A DNA stretch of 64,000 nt, from contig NOWV01000252.1 in assembly GCA_003344405.1 (NCBI GenBank), positions 25,147-89,146 on the forward strand. The letters run 5' to 3'. The translations under genes were made by a program, and so were the position numbers. A model generated the notes under the pieces. It saw only the letters and a list, made by a program, of their open reading frames with translations. It did no database searches and was not told the origin of the DNA. This DNA comes from Trichoplax sp. H2 (Eukaryota > Placozoa > Uniplacotomia > Trichoplacea). Position 1 is the first letter of the stretch. The number at the start of each line of letters is the position of its first letter. Below are positions 10,266-22,922 of the stretch, one piece after another.

Positions 10266-13200
10266 TTAAAATACTACTGATTTCTCTAAATCATTGGAAA
10301 TATCTTCAGGTTGTAGTAAAGGATGCTCATGAAAGGATTGATCATCTTTACTTGCACTACTCAAGTTTTCATTTATAATCGCCTGTTCATCTCCTACTTC
10401 ATATCGTTCAATATCACGTTTCATGAAGTAATATGTTAGAAAGGAAAAGATCGTTGAGAACACTTTCATAATTGCAAGAACACCAGTTATAGCTAATGCC
10501 AAGGAATGACTGTCATATATCCAACAGAACTTTCTTTCACCACAGTCTTCTTTCCATAAATTACAGGCGCTATCAATAAATGCACCCATTATAATAGGAC
10601 CTGGCGTAGTCGCTAAAACCAAGATAATTGCCTTCTCTATAGCTAGAGCAAGTGAACGTTGGCTCTCTGGGACGCAGCTAAATTGATATTACTTTAATTA
10701 GCATGAGATTATGTATCCTTATAGTTCAGATAATATTTTAATTATATCAGGATTACACTATGATGATGACATCATCTCGCATTAATTTTAACTTACCGAA
10801 AGATAATTTGAAATGAAGGTATTAGTGTGCAGAAGACTAGAAAAGCAAATAAAGTCCCTAAAATTAAAAATGGAATTAAGGCATTGCAGGGCTTCGGACA
10901 ATAATTCATTATAACATGTTGAGAAATTGCGTCGCTGTTGTTCATTAAATTCCAACCACTTAGACAACTACAATTGTAAAAGATCTAAAATATAACAAAA
11001 ATAATTAGGGAACGGCTGCTTTCAAGCTTATATAATGAAGCAATTGCTAAGTTTTGATGCATATCTTAAAAATGCTATTAATTCGTTGATTTACCATAAC
11101 CTTATTAGTTGATTTTATTTAACTGACCTCCTCTTTTGCTATGCTATCATTGCCAGATAAACAACCGGCATAACAAGGCGAAAAGTATGTTATTCCAGTT
11201 CTTTGATCGCATACTGGTTTAAAATTATCGGTGCTACAGTGACAGCCAAGATTACATTCAATACTCAGATTATAGGCCAGGTGATTAGTGCCTTTAGCGG
11301 AAGTATCACTAAACAGGGTTATGATAGCAAATTAATAAACGAGATTATGCCAAGATAACTTAATTTTACGGCTAATTGTTAATGTAATTTCGCAAATATG
11401 CATCCATGCTTGTTATTTAAAATAAATTCGCACTATTTCATCTTAAACTAATAGTAAAAATAATTAAAATGATATAAAACTTTTAGTTACAGTGCTCTTT
11501 CTATTATTTAGCAATTACTTGAAATAAGAAACATTTACTCCAGCAATAGCTGTACTTGGACATCTCGTAATGATAAACGCGAATGCAGTCAGTATACTTA
11601 AACAACAAGCCATCCAGTTATATTTTGCCAACATTAAAACGCCTAATTTCTTTTTTTTCAGGAGTATCCCTACCTGAGTGTATAAACGTATAGCAACATA
11701 GTTATAGAAAATGATTTGCAAATCGATTCAATTTTCTGACGTTCAAAAACTACACAAAATTGTATTAATCAAGATAATGTGTAAGATGCTTAATCGTTAA
11801 ATGAGCTTATTCTCTTAATACTGTATCTTTAACTACAGAACAAACTAGCTCGGCAATTTCTACTAATTAGCATTAAGACCATCAATTAACATACCAGTAT
11901 AACTCCAAGCAGCATTCCTATAACGATTATTAGGCCAGAATACATACTCGCATCGGCTGCACTTATTCCGTACTGTGCTTCCAAATACTTTGGAAGGAAT
12001 GTTCCCATACCAGCTAGCACTATAAGATGCCCTACTAGACTTAATGTAGTGCATACATAGGGTAAATTGCATAACAACTCTTTACATGCTGGTATAATTT
12101 CTTTCAGATTTGTGCCATACTGTTTATCAACGCTTGATTTACCAATAGCCTGCTCTTTACGTTGTTTCTTATACAGTTCATAATTTGGCAAATGGCGAGG
12201 AAAAGCGAACATTGGTATCGAACCTATTGCCACACATATACCGGTAAGGACGTAACCAAGCCACCAAGCACCAATCCAGTTTGGATTATTTGGTGTCAAT
12301 CCCGGGCCTAAGTAACATAAATCAGTATCATTTACAGTAATTTTTTCATATTGATTGAAGAGTATCAAAAATATATTTTAATTTACGCTGCATAACCGCT
12401 AATATTACTCTACCATGGATGGTATTAAAACTTAATTGGGAATCATATATAGCCTACAAAGTCTAGCTCGATAAAGAATGAGGACTTGGGATCTTAAATT
12501 AAGAAGTTGCTACCATTTCTAAGGTAGAATTTAATTGAAGAAGCTTAATATTTTCATCCATGCCATCCTTAATTCGTTCAATGTTGTAATACCACAGTAC
12601 ATAGTGGCAATGATGTACGCGTATAATGATCATATTTATGCCAAGGGTCTACTTTTTAAATAGGTTTATGGGCTAGCTAATCTTACATTAGCAGTTGGCA
12701 ATACTGTTGTAGTGTTTCAGTACTATCTCGAATATTGAATATTTTCTGTTTTTAAATCCTAACGTAACAGTTCTAACATAACATTGTAAGAAATTTCTGC
12801 ACTTATTGCTTAATTATATCAACAACATTCAACTACATTGAATGAATGTGATTACGGTGTCTTACCTGGCTTTCTAAAAGGCCAATAGACGTATAAATCC
12901 AAAGCCGTCCCTCCAAAAGCAAAGCCAAAAGCAGTACTTAATCCGATTATACTTACATTGATACCAGTAAAAACTGGAGATATATCTGGGCTAACGCTTT
13001 CATCTAAATAAGACCAACCGACTGTAGCGAGAATAGACGTACCGGCACCCAAGACAAATTGACCAATACAGAAAATAAAAAGGTATACTCCTTTGCTTAT
13101 ATTCTGTTGCTGACAGACATTAGGAATCGACCTATTATGTTCCAAGCAAAAATCAGATTGATTGTCGTAAAGCTGATATGAATCTAAAGTGCTGTAACTG

Positions 13201-13625
13201 GGATTTACAAGATGAGGCAAAATATAAACGATGCATCCAGCGGCAGTGATGAGTCCAGTTAAACCAAGCCATTTTCCTTTATGAGAATGTGCCGCTTTAT
13301 GTGATATAATGATACCGAATACTGACTGCGCTATGCTATAGCAGACCGTTGTGCCACCAATATCAGCACTACTCAAACCAAATCCTTTCTGTATAGTGGA
13401 AACTATACTTGCATCATAACCAGTGGTGATAAAACCATAAAAAAGTTGACAAATACCAATCCAGAATGCCAAACATAAATGATGGTTAAATACTTGTAAC
13501 CAATTTGGGTGAAAATTAAAGCAACCAAAACGTTGATCTGGTGGTAACTGAGAGCCTCTACGCTCAGTTTTCTGTTCTTTCATTTCATCATCTGACGATG
13601 ACCCAAAATTGACTTCTGTGTCCAT
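10266..13625 (-). CDS. SLCO/OATP-family organic anion transporter, gene 1
   Basis: Six exons, in - strand order: 13625-12866, 12307-11895, 11673-11519, 11308-11128, 10984-10797 and 10677-10266. They total 2109 bp (702 aa) with phases 1, 0, 2, 0, 2. The expected role is sodium-independent uptake of amphipathic organic anions at the plasma membrane by a 12-helix MFS-type carrier. Support: the signature loop NNPNWIGAWWLGY (about residues 260-272); a Kazal-like extracellular loop in exon 4 with CNLGCHC, PVC, TYFSPCYAGC; further cysteines in exon 5 (NCSCLS, NYCPKPC); and exon 6 PGPIIMGAFID plus GERKFCWIYD. The ATG at 13625 (MDTEVNFG) is chosen because the frame's extension to 13637 begins with GTG. 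Exon 4 uses a weak GTCAGT donor and exon 3 GTAATT. The usual Arg of the signature (D-x-R-W) is Asn. The substrate cannot be told. Confidence 0.95.
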
Positions 13626-14557
13626 TTTAACACTCACAATCTCCTAATTACTCCTTCCAATGAAACTGATAATAAGGCTTCAAATTCAATATTAATTTTG
13701 CGATTGTAAAAAATAATAATATCCACCAAGCCAATCACAAATCAAAGTTGGGCTCCAGCTCACATTTCCAATATTTCTATCTTTCCTGAATAATGGGATG
13801 GTACAACACAGCCTAATTTAAACACCGTCGCTCAATTCGCCGACCCTAAAGCAAATGATAGATGGTCAATATGCCCAATTTTGTCCCAATGTACGTATTC
13901 TGATTTTTTTATGCCTTACTTCTTCTATTCAATGCCACAATCTTTGTCGAATATAGTCGTGTAAACAGGGCCCCCTGTTTGAGCACAATGCATGAACTTT
14001 CAACCAAGAACAATAAGCCTTATATTAGGGGTCAAATTCTTGGGGGAGAATACGAATAGTACGGTTGCTTGGATCAAGTGCGTGTAAATTCGAAGGTCTA
14101 ATGCTCATGATCCGCCTGCTTGTACGAGATTAAATTGGATGATCAATCAGTAGGGTTGCTCTAATTATCGAATAAACCTCCATTGGGCCTATTCGTTCAA
14201 CATTTCGCTCCACATTGGAAACTTGCGACTTAATTGATGAACTAGCTAACTCGATCGATGTACTAGAAAGAATCCATGGACTTGCAACTTCTTTGGACGG
14301 ACAGACATTGGGCCTACTTTGTCAATAAATTGTGTCCAACACTTCATTATGACCAGTACTTTTGGAAGCAGGCAGTCGATTCTGAATATGGATTGCATTG
14401 ATCTAAATGAAGTAATATTACGTTGCCTCTTACTAAGTTCTGCTTAGAAGCAATCAATCTAGATCATGAACGTTATTCAAATGAATACGATCGATTTAGA
14501 AAATAGATACGATAGATCTAGACACTACATTATACTGAGTAAACTGTTTTTCGACAT
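13626..14557. other. upstream spacer of OATP gene 1
   Basis: No gene is seen. This stretch is somewhat less AT-rich than its surroundings and contains CATTGGGCCTA twice (about 14180 and 14308). It should include the OATP gene 1 promoter, but I see no convincing core element. Confidence 0.4.
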
Positions 14558-14858
14558 TTTCGCCCTTATCTAATATGAAAAGTCCGTCCATCCGCGGGGA
14601 GTTGCAGCTCCAAGTATACAGTATAGTATTTGCTAGTACTCTACTGTCGTCGATGGTACTGTATTGTACAGTACAGTGCAGTACTATGAGATAACAGTAC
14701 GATAGTTTCGCCCTTATCTGATATGCAAGGTCCGTCCATCCGAGGAGAGTTTCAGGTCCAAGTATACACTACAGTAACTTTAGTATTTGCTAATACTGTA
14801 CTATAGTCCATGGTACTGTATTGTACAGAATAGTACAGGACTATGAGAAACAGTACCG
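14558..14858. repeat. tandem duplication of ~148 bp with GTAC palindromes
   Basis: Two diverged head-to-tail copies (14558-14705 and 14706-14858) each begin TTTCGCCCTTATCT and contain GGTACTGTATTGTACAG-type inverted repeats. Similar TACAGTAC-rich sequence continues to about 14995. The short open frames across it are by-products of the repeat. Confidence 0.75.
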
Positions 14859-14997
14859 ATGAGTCAAAATCCGTTGACAAAAGTTCATACCCTATCAATA
14901 GTAATGAAACTGCGCAATCGCAACGTTGCCTTACAGTACATCCTATACAGTACAATATACAGAAAGTACTGTACTCTACAGTATGTACAGTACATTA

Positions 14998-15300
14998 CCT
15001 GCTTGCGGGCATTTCATCATCCCGTGACTCGGTCGTTAATGTCTAGCGTCTAAAATGAACTAAAGTATTTCCTGCGAAGTAGTTAGGGTTGGAATTGTCA
15101 TAAAAGATTGCCGAATAGATGATTTACTAATATAAATAGATAATTAGTATAAAATTGTAAAAAATCGAGAGAAAAGTAATTTCTTTACATTCAGTTCAAT
15201 ACTTGCTAGCATTTGATCATCCGTCACTGAATAATCTGAATGGATGGCTTCTTAAAATGAATGAAGATATTTCCTGTGATACAGTTACGGTGTGTAACAA
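14998..15300. repeat. second, diverged tandem duplication (~200 bp offset)
   Basis: Sequence at about 14998-15105 (CTTGC..GCATTTCATCATCC...TATTTCCTGCGA) recurs in diverged form at about 15205-15295 (CTTGC.AGCATTTGATCATCC...TATTTCCTGTGA). Confidence 0.5.
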
Positions 15301-15495
15301 ATCGAAATTTGTAACGAGGATATAGTAAAAACTATTTTATGAGTGTTGTATCGGATTTATCCTCCCTGACATTATCAAGTCCTACTCTAAGCACGGACGA
15401 TCTCCTATCGTCAGAATGAACAGTAATCATAACCTCTACCTCTTTAGACGAAATGAACCCAAACTTGACGGAAAAACTCAGTCAATTTAAACTAA
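15296..15495. repeat. dispersed repeat shared with 51900-52110
   Basis: Shared blocks in the same order include AACAAATCGAAATTTGTAACG, AAAACTATT, ATCTCCTATCGT and TGAACCCAAACTT. The second copy is at about 51900-52110. Nature unknown; it could be part of an old transposable element. Confidence 0.55.
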
Positions 15496-16214
15496 ATCGG
15501 CATAAACTTGAATTATTGGTACTTAAAGTAACAAAAGGTGTACTTGTTGTAGATTCCAGTGTGAATTCTAATTATAGTGACAATTAAAACTCAAGACAGC
15601 TATCTTATTTCTAATTTTAGCTTTATATTAACGGTAATTATATATAATTAACAATAGAGTGTGAGAATTATTATAATAATTGTATTATTCATAAAATGTT
15701 ATTAAAATTGTATGTAGTACTAATATAAGGGTAATAGCTGCAGATGAAAAACACCTTAATTATTGAAATTGTGCTGTTTTATAATAAAGAAGAATGCAAA
15801 AAAAATGGATTACACTTGAATTAATTTGCTCCAACAAGTGAAAGTTCATCGTAGAATACTCAGATCGAAAGGAATATCTTGACTACAAGCAATATAGATG
15901 TAATAATAAGCCGCAATAAACCACAAATGTTTACAGGTCTGCTGACTTGATTCTACTTTTTACTGATTGGATAGTATAGGGTTATGTCCAAAATTTTATC
16001 TGCCAAGATATTTTCATCTAAGTATATATCATTGCATCAAATGAAAAATTAATTAATGGTCTTCTGACCATAATGCAAAAGTTTTTACTATTGCATTCTT
16101 TCACATTCAGGTAGACGTAGTGTATTAGGATTAAATACCATTGGGTTCGCATAGCTTGCCAAAAAGGATAACGTTGTAATTTTAAAATTAAAATTTTAAT
16201 TTACCACATTAACA

Positions 16215-19200
16215 TTATACTAAAGTTTCAGTGAATCCGTTCAACTTAGATGCTGTTTCAACCATATTTTGATTTGAACTAGATGGCTTTATAATTTTAT
16301 TTTCCGGCTCCTTTTCATCCGCTTCATGATCATCTTTGATGTTTTCCTTCTCTATTCCAGCGTATTTTTTGATATCACGTTTTAAAAAATACCATGCTAA
16401 TATCGAAAAAATTGCAGAAAATATCCTCATAGCTAATATAACACCAGCTAATCCATATGCGAGTAACTGATTGTCGTATATCCAACAGAAAGCTCTCTCT
16501 CCGTTTTGAACTTCCCACAGAGAGCATGCACCATCGATGAAAGTTCCGAGTAAAATTGGACCTGGAATATTCGCTAAACACTGGATAAATACCCATTGAA
16601 CAGCGAGAGCTAATGGTCGCTGACTCTCCGGAACGCACCTATTTTGAAAGATAAAATTTTTAATTTTTTACTTCTTAGCGTGTTATATAAATTGTAAGGA
16701 ATGAAAATGGACTTTCTATTAACCTCAAGATAACTTGATATGAAGGTATGAGACTGCAATAAACCAAAAATGCAAATATTATTCCCATGATAATAAAAGG
16801 AATGAGAGCATTGCATTCTTTTGGACAATAATTCAAAACTACATCCAAAGACTGAGTATGATTTCTCATGGCATTCGTATTAGTGCTTAAACAGCTGCAA
16901 TTACCAAATACCTGCGCAAATCCAAATTAAAAAAAATAGAGCTAGAGTTATGGAGAGATGGCAATCAGTAATGTAGAATTTATTTTGGCCTCTAATAAAA
17001 AGTCTTGAGACCTGTCGATGTCAAGTAAATGTCCTTTGATACGCAATGTTACCATCAAGCTTCGATCATGCTGACATTTAGGATATAACAGGCTGTATTG
17101 ATTAAATTTTACAATTACCTGCTGTCCGTTATTAAAATCTATTCCTTTAGAGGTACATCCAGCATAACAAGGTGAAAAATACGTGATTCCAGTCGAGAGA
17201 TCGCAAACAGGCTTGAAAGTTTCGGAATCACAATAACATCCAGAATTACAATTATCTGATAAATTATGTGTCTGTGATACTGCAATTTCGCTGGTGAAAC
17301 TGTAAAAAGCATAATTCGTAGTTAATGCATACGCATAAATTAAAACATAAGCGAATAATTAAGAACAATTCTTTCCATAAAATGTATCTACTGATTATTT
17401 TATAAGATGCTTCCGACGACTGCATAGTACTGAATTAGAGCTTGAGCAAAATCAAATTCTAAATCAGACTATCATAACAAAAAAAGCATTCCCATTTCCG
17501 CATGAACATCTATTGAAATAAAAGTGTCTAATATGTTTTTGATAAATAATGACGAATTGTAACTAGCTGACAAAAAATAAGCTTAAGCGAAAGCTAGTTA
17601 AGTTTGCCAGTCCACTTTAACTGCTGCAAGTAGTAATTTCAGAATTTCAAGTCAGCAATATTATTTGCAGATGAATAAATTGGGCGACAAAGAAAAATTG
17701 AAAGCTTCTGTTGTCGAGACTTTTGGGGTTAAATCCTAAATTTTCGCAGTAATCGGGTAATGGCTTCCCCATCATGAGCAAATAGTTACACCAATTTGTT
17801 GTGATGTGTAATGTAATAACAGTAAATGTTAGACTAGCCGATCAGGACTGTTGTAATTATAAAATATAGTTGAAATCTGCTGTACTAGCCTATAACGCTA
17901 CAATCTACTACTATGAAAGTGATATACTGCAGTAGAGATTAAAATATTAAAGTCTACGGTAGGGTAATTTTATTAGCTGAGCCTTGTTTGAACAATTAAT
18001 AATTTAGACAAGTACCATAGTGTACCAATAGAAAGCTTCATTATTGTAAAAAGTAGCGCATAAAATAGCAATGACGAGTCTTGTACTCGGAGTAGTATAC
18101 GGCCTATATGGTAACGTACTGGAGATCAACCTGTTTATAGCTCGAAACATTGTGATGGTAACTAACTTATAAATAGATTCAATGCTTTAACGAGAATATT
18201 TCTTAATCGAATATAACGTACTTAGTCTACTTCATGTTAGCCATTAGATGTATTAAGTCCGTAATTATAGCTGTTTAATCTAGAAATTGTACTTAAAACT
18301 ATTAACGGCTAGACTGATTTATGTGATGGTTGTTGGTACTCATTACCTATATTTTGTTGCTACCGTACAAATTATATAAAGACAACATGTTGTGTACTAA
18401 TATTAGTTCGTAAGTCTAGTACTTGCTAACTAGTCAAAGGTGCTCAAATTATTGTGATTAGGTAGGATTAAGGATAACTACTTTCAAAAGTTTCTTAATC
18501 AGGGTAGTTATACGCGAACTAAGGACAAGTTTAGTGGATTTGGCCTTTTCGTTATCTTATCGTAAAACAAGTTTGAAACAGGCGTACACTGGCTAAAACT
18601 TTTGTTTACATAGAATTGTTTCGCTAAATTTAAAAATTATTCAAAGGTAACATTCACTGATATCGTTATTGGCGCTACACGGACCAAACTCGGACATAAG
18701 TAAATCTATCGCCAGTAAAAAAAACGCATAAACACTAGGAAACACTTGAACAGTTTTTATAGAGTATATCTAGATAGATTGACAAAGTTTTAATGCATGA
18801 TGTGGCTGATATATATCTGATCTATTCGTTGTTAAGCCCGCTGAAAACAGACTCAGTACATAATCAGATTGATAGCCTGATAATAAATCGATCTATCAAG
18901 TCGTATCAATTTGTCACATTTTCTTTAATGATGTCATTATATTGCATGGTTTGGTGTCTATATTGATTACTAAATGATCTGAATAGGCGTAGACTGCCAG
19001 CTGAGTGACAATCATATAATACAGTGTTCGAATTGTTTTGTGAAAGTACGGTGTGACAGGGAATATGATGAAAATTAACGTTTGATAATTGATTCAGACT
19101 AATAGAATTTTTGCAATGGCTGAAGCAATTAAATCTAATTATCTTGGCATTCTACTATTTATGCTTAATTAAGAATTGTATCGCAATAGCATTAAATATT

Positions 19201-20949
19201 GAAAGGCGCTGATACATACTTATGATATGGAATATTGACTCCAGCTATCAAAGTTCTCGGACATATTGCAATAAGAAACGCTGCTACCGTAACTGTACTT
19301 AATGTAGTAGAAATGGCTGCAAACTTGGCCAAGCCTAAAACTTTCAATTTCTTGTACTTCATGTATCCTCCTCCCTAAGCATTGAATAATTTAAGTTACA
19401 ACACAAGTTTCAATTACAGCATCCAGGGCAACTTATAAGTTGACTGAAAAGTTTTAAAATGAAATATTAAGATACCAACTACCGTATCTAACTTATGGAT
19501 TCTTAAGCCATAATAAACACTTATTTATGAAGATGTAGAGTTATACACTACACACTATCAGTATATTCCCTAGCACATAACGGCTGTAACTAGGTGAAAT
19601 AGTTGCGCTGCAGTTACTAGCATAAGACATTATCGCAATGAAAATGTAATACTAATTGTACAACTAGTTGAAATTAAATCTTACCAAAACAATACCAACT
19701 AGCATTCCTACAACAATCATTATTCCAGTATACATGCTGGCAGATGAAGCTAGTACTCCATACTGAGATTCTATATACTTAGGAAAAAAGACTCCAACGC
19801 CCGCTAGCACAATCAAGTTGCCCACCAAATTTAAGACAGTGCACATAAAGGGCATGTTAAGCAATAAATCCTTCAAGGATGGGATTAAATCTTTTAAAGT
19901 TTTACTTTTATAACGATCAATTTTTGATTTGCCTTCGGCTTGCTGCGCACGTTTCATTTTATAATACTCATAATTCGGTAAATGGCGTGGCAGAGCTAAA
20001 ATTGGGAAAGCCATCAAGATTATGATCGCTGCTATTACAATATAACCTAACCACCAAGCACCAATCCAATTTGGATTATCTATTGTTAGGCTTGGATCTA
20101 AAGATATAGGACATAATATTAGTAAGAAATGTGAGGTTTGCGCCAAACTTTTACACACTTTGGCCAATAAACATGCTACTGACACTTACCAGAAACTTCA
20201 GCAGGCCAATACACGTATAAATCTAATGCAGTGCCACCAAATACAAAACCTAATGCAATTCCAAGACCTAGTAACGACAAGTTAATGCCAGTATATAAAG
20301 CAGATACCGAGGGACTAACGTTTTCATCTAAGTATGACCAGCCGATTGATCTTAAAATAGATGTACCAGCGCCAATAACAAATTGGCCAAGACAAAAAAG
20401 AAATATGTAAAGACCCTTTTGCGATGCCTGTTCCTGATCAGTAAGTGGAGACGGTTTGCTAGTCGAAGAGCAAATTCCATAACTTTGGTTACCATTTTGG
20501 TAAGAACTCAGTATACCGTAAGATTTTGTTACAAAATGTGGTAATGCGTATATAAAGCATCCGATTGCAGCAATAATTGCAGTTATGCCTACCCATCTTC
20601 CCTTATGAGAATTAGCTGCTTTATGCGATAAAATAACGCCTAAAGTAGATTGTGCAACACTAAAACACACAGATATGCCACCAATGTCAGTACTACTTAG
20701 TCCAAATCCTCTCTGTAAAGTTGATACGATGCTAGATTCGTAACCTGATGTGACTGTACTAAATAAAAGTTGACAAACGCCTATCAAAAATGCTAGCCAC
20801 TTGCGATTATTAAAAACCTGTAACCAATCCGGGTGAATATTAAAGCATCCGTAACGTTCTTTCGTTCCCAACTCGGTGTTGTCAGTATCTTTGGTACTAT
20901 CAATTGCTCTTAATTTAGGCGATTTCGAAGATGATTTCTTCTTCTCCAT
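16215..20949 (-). CDS. SLCO/OATP-family organic anion transporter, gene 2
   Basis: Six exons, in - strand order: 20949-20190, 20097-19685, 19374-19220, 17299-17119, 16911-16724 and 16638-16215. They total 2121 bp (706 aa) with phases 1, 0, 2, 0, 2. It is a close paralogue of the gene at 10266-13625; the first five exons have identical lengths. It shows the DNPNWIGAWWLGY signature (about residues 260-272), a Kazal-like loop (CNSGCYC, PVC, TYFSPCYAGC), exon-5 cysteines (NCSCLS, NYCPKEC) and exon-6 PGPILLGTFID. The ATG at 20949 (MEKKKSSSK) is chosen over the frame's upstream GTG. Exon 5 ends at a poor donor (GTTAAT), supported by identical exon length in the paralogue. The intron between exons 3 and 4 (about 1.9 kb) hosts a solo-LTR-like element. 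A plasma-membrane multispecific anion carrier is expected; the substrate is unknown. Confidence 0.95.
17914..18580 (+). mobile_element. diverged solo LTR of family 1 in OATP gene 2 intron
   Basis: Scattered but collinear similarity to 5769-6396: GGGTAATTTTATTAG near the start, TTTATAGCTCGAAACATTGTGATGG in the middle, and GTTATCTTATCGTAAAACAAG close to the end at GAAACA. It is antisense to the host gene. The ends are approximate and no target duplication was found. Confidence 0.5.
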
Positions 20950-22302
20950 CTTCGTGATCGGTAACACGAATCAACAAGTAGTGCGAAATATCAACTGAAC
21001 AAAGTAATATAGAGACCAAAATTCATTATCATTATAAAGCAACAATAATAGCAAAATCTTATAAATACGTCAATCCATCCAAATTTGAATACACTATCCA
21101 GCGGAGAGGAATAAATTATTTAATTATTATTTAGCGAACAATGAAGCTAGCGATTTGGATTGTTAACACAGAATATAATTGGAGTTTCTGTCAGCAACAA
21201 GAAAATGACCTTTGCTTTGTAAAGTACTTTAACTCTTTTCTGACGACCATATAATCTTACGAAATAAGAAGACGTCATAAGCTATGTAAATAAAACTAAA
21301 TAAGCTTTAATTTGAATAGTATATTAAAATAAAATTAATGGAGTTAATATGATTTTAACTAGATGGTGGTGACTAATATATAATACTATTTACATTAACA
21401 AGAAACCTGATTCCAACATCGTAAATTTCGATTCTAATTCTGCATGAGCATGCCTGTAATATGCCTAGATTGATAACAAAGATCCCATTCAATTTTCAAT
21501 CCTGTGTCTAATCTATTAAAACTGGTCATCCAATGAAAAGAAATGCCCTATCTGCATTAATCCACGCCTTTAATACAGGTATGCTTTGGATGGGTATAGT
21601 CTAGGCTGATACACCGGTACTTTATATAAATTTCATTATCTCATTGTCACAGCTGCAGTCGTAGCTCACACAATTTTGCTTTTTTATTGCATACTTAGTC
21701 CAATATTGAGGACTACCAAGTGTCTATAATCCCTATAATCTAGAGAAACTACCTTATGAAGCAAATCATAAAAGCTATTCTACGTTTTAAGTAAAAATCT
21801 TGGCTAAAAAAAGGGCTTCTACTACGGCTTCCTTAATTTAACCTAAAGCCAGTTAGCGGGCTACTGCATGTAACCCTATCACGATCTCACAGATAAATTT
21901 CTTATCGCAGCTATTACAATGTCACCAAAACTCTATTATATTCATCGCACTCACAAATCCTATTACTATTTACACGAATACATGAACTTAAGAAGAGGTG
22001 AGAAAACAAGCTAAAAGGAGTCATTTAATGAGGGTGACAATTGAGCGAAATTTTTCAAACACATTATAAATTTAACCCAATTAAATACTGCCTATATATT
22101 GAAAAAGCAGAAAAAATTAATACGGTTCAGTATGAGAGCTTTATTAGTGATCAATCTTTTCTAAAAGTTGTTTTATCTACGCACTAGGTAAGCTACCGTC
22201 ATTTTATTATAGCTAACGAAATTCCTTAAACGTCTAACTTATTAGTAAAAGAGACGTAATTATTAAGACATTCAGCTGTACTACCAAAATTAAACCAAGA
22301 AT
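20950..22302. other. upstream spacer of OATP gene 2
   Basis: AT-rich sequence with no gene I can support. The gene 2 promoter should lie here, but no clear motif was seen. Confidence 0.4.
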
Positions 22303-22307
22303 GGGGA

Positions 22308-22917
22308 TGCTACAAATCTCCTTTGTAATAAGAAACCGGGTCTTAAACACCATCTTCACTGGTACTCATGTTCCCAGCTAACTTAGGGACCTATCGTAGT
22401 TGAACTAACTCTCAGCTACACAAATAAGCTACTAAGGAGTAATAGGTTTAAATACTTCACTTTATTTTCGTTAAACTTAGTCGTAAAATGTACTAAAGAA
22501 AAACGTAAGAATATTCTTAGCAATAATAGTCAAAGATCCTGCAAGTGACCAACTGGAACTGAGCAGCTAAGCTAGTGCTCGGCTTTTTATAGTCTCGGCC
22601 AACGCCGATGGTACACTTGTGAATATTCTTGACATAGTGACTTACACAGTACAGTATACATATCCTAGTGTAGCAACTAGAGCCTCAAGGTTCTGTAAAG
22701 TAATTGACCTTACACTTAATGTGTTATTAATTAACGTTTACTGACTAAGCGTGTTAGCTCCGACACGTCAACAATATTGAACTTTCTGATACCTTGGCAA
22801 TAACAAGTACTTATTAATAAACATTAATATCTAATAAGCTATAGAAGCAAACAATAATTTAAATCAGATATTTTAATTAACATAGCAATTAATATTTCGG
22901 AGCATGGCTCCATAACA
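22308..22917 (-). mobile_element. solo LTR with 5-bp target duplication GGGGA
   Basis: Read on the - strand it starts TGTTATGGAGCC and ends TTTGTAGCA. It is flanked by perfect 5-bp repeats, GGGGA at 22303-22307 and 22918-22922. Inside are a TATAAAAA box (22584-22591) next to a locally GC-rich promoter-like stretch, and an AATAAA about 120 bp downstream (22461-22466), the usual U3-R-U5 order. It is 610 bp with no internal coding region. It belongs to a different sequence family from the other LTRs here. Confidence 0.85.
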
Positions 22918-22922
22918 GGGGA

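Noticed and set aside
13626-13637. N-terminal extension of OATP gene 1 to 13637
   Set aside because: The codon there is GTG; the first ATG in the frame is at 13625. The same holds for 20967 versus 20949 in gene 2.
14843-15053. Small overlapping open frames on both strands
   Set aside because: They fall in GTAC-rich tandem repeats; composition explains them.
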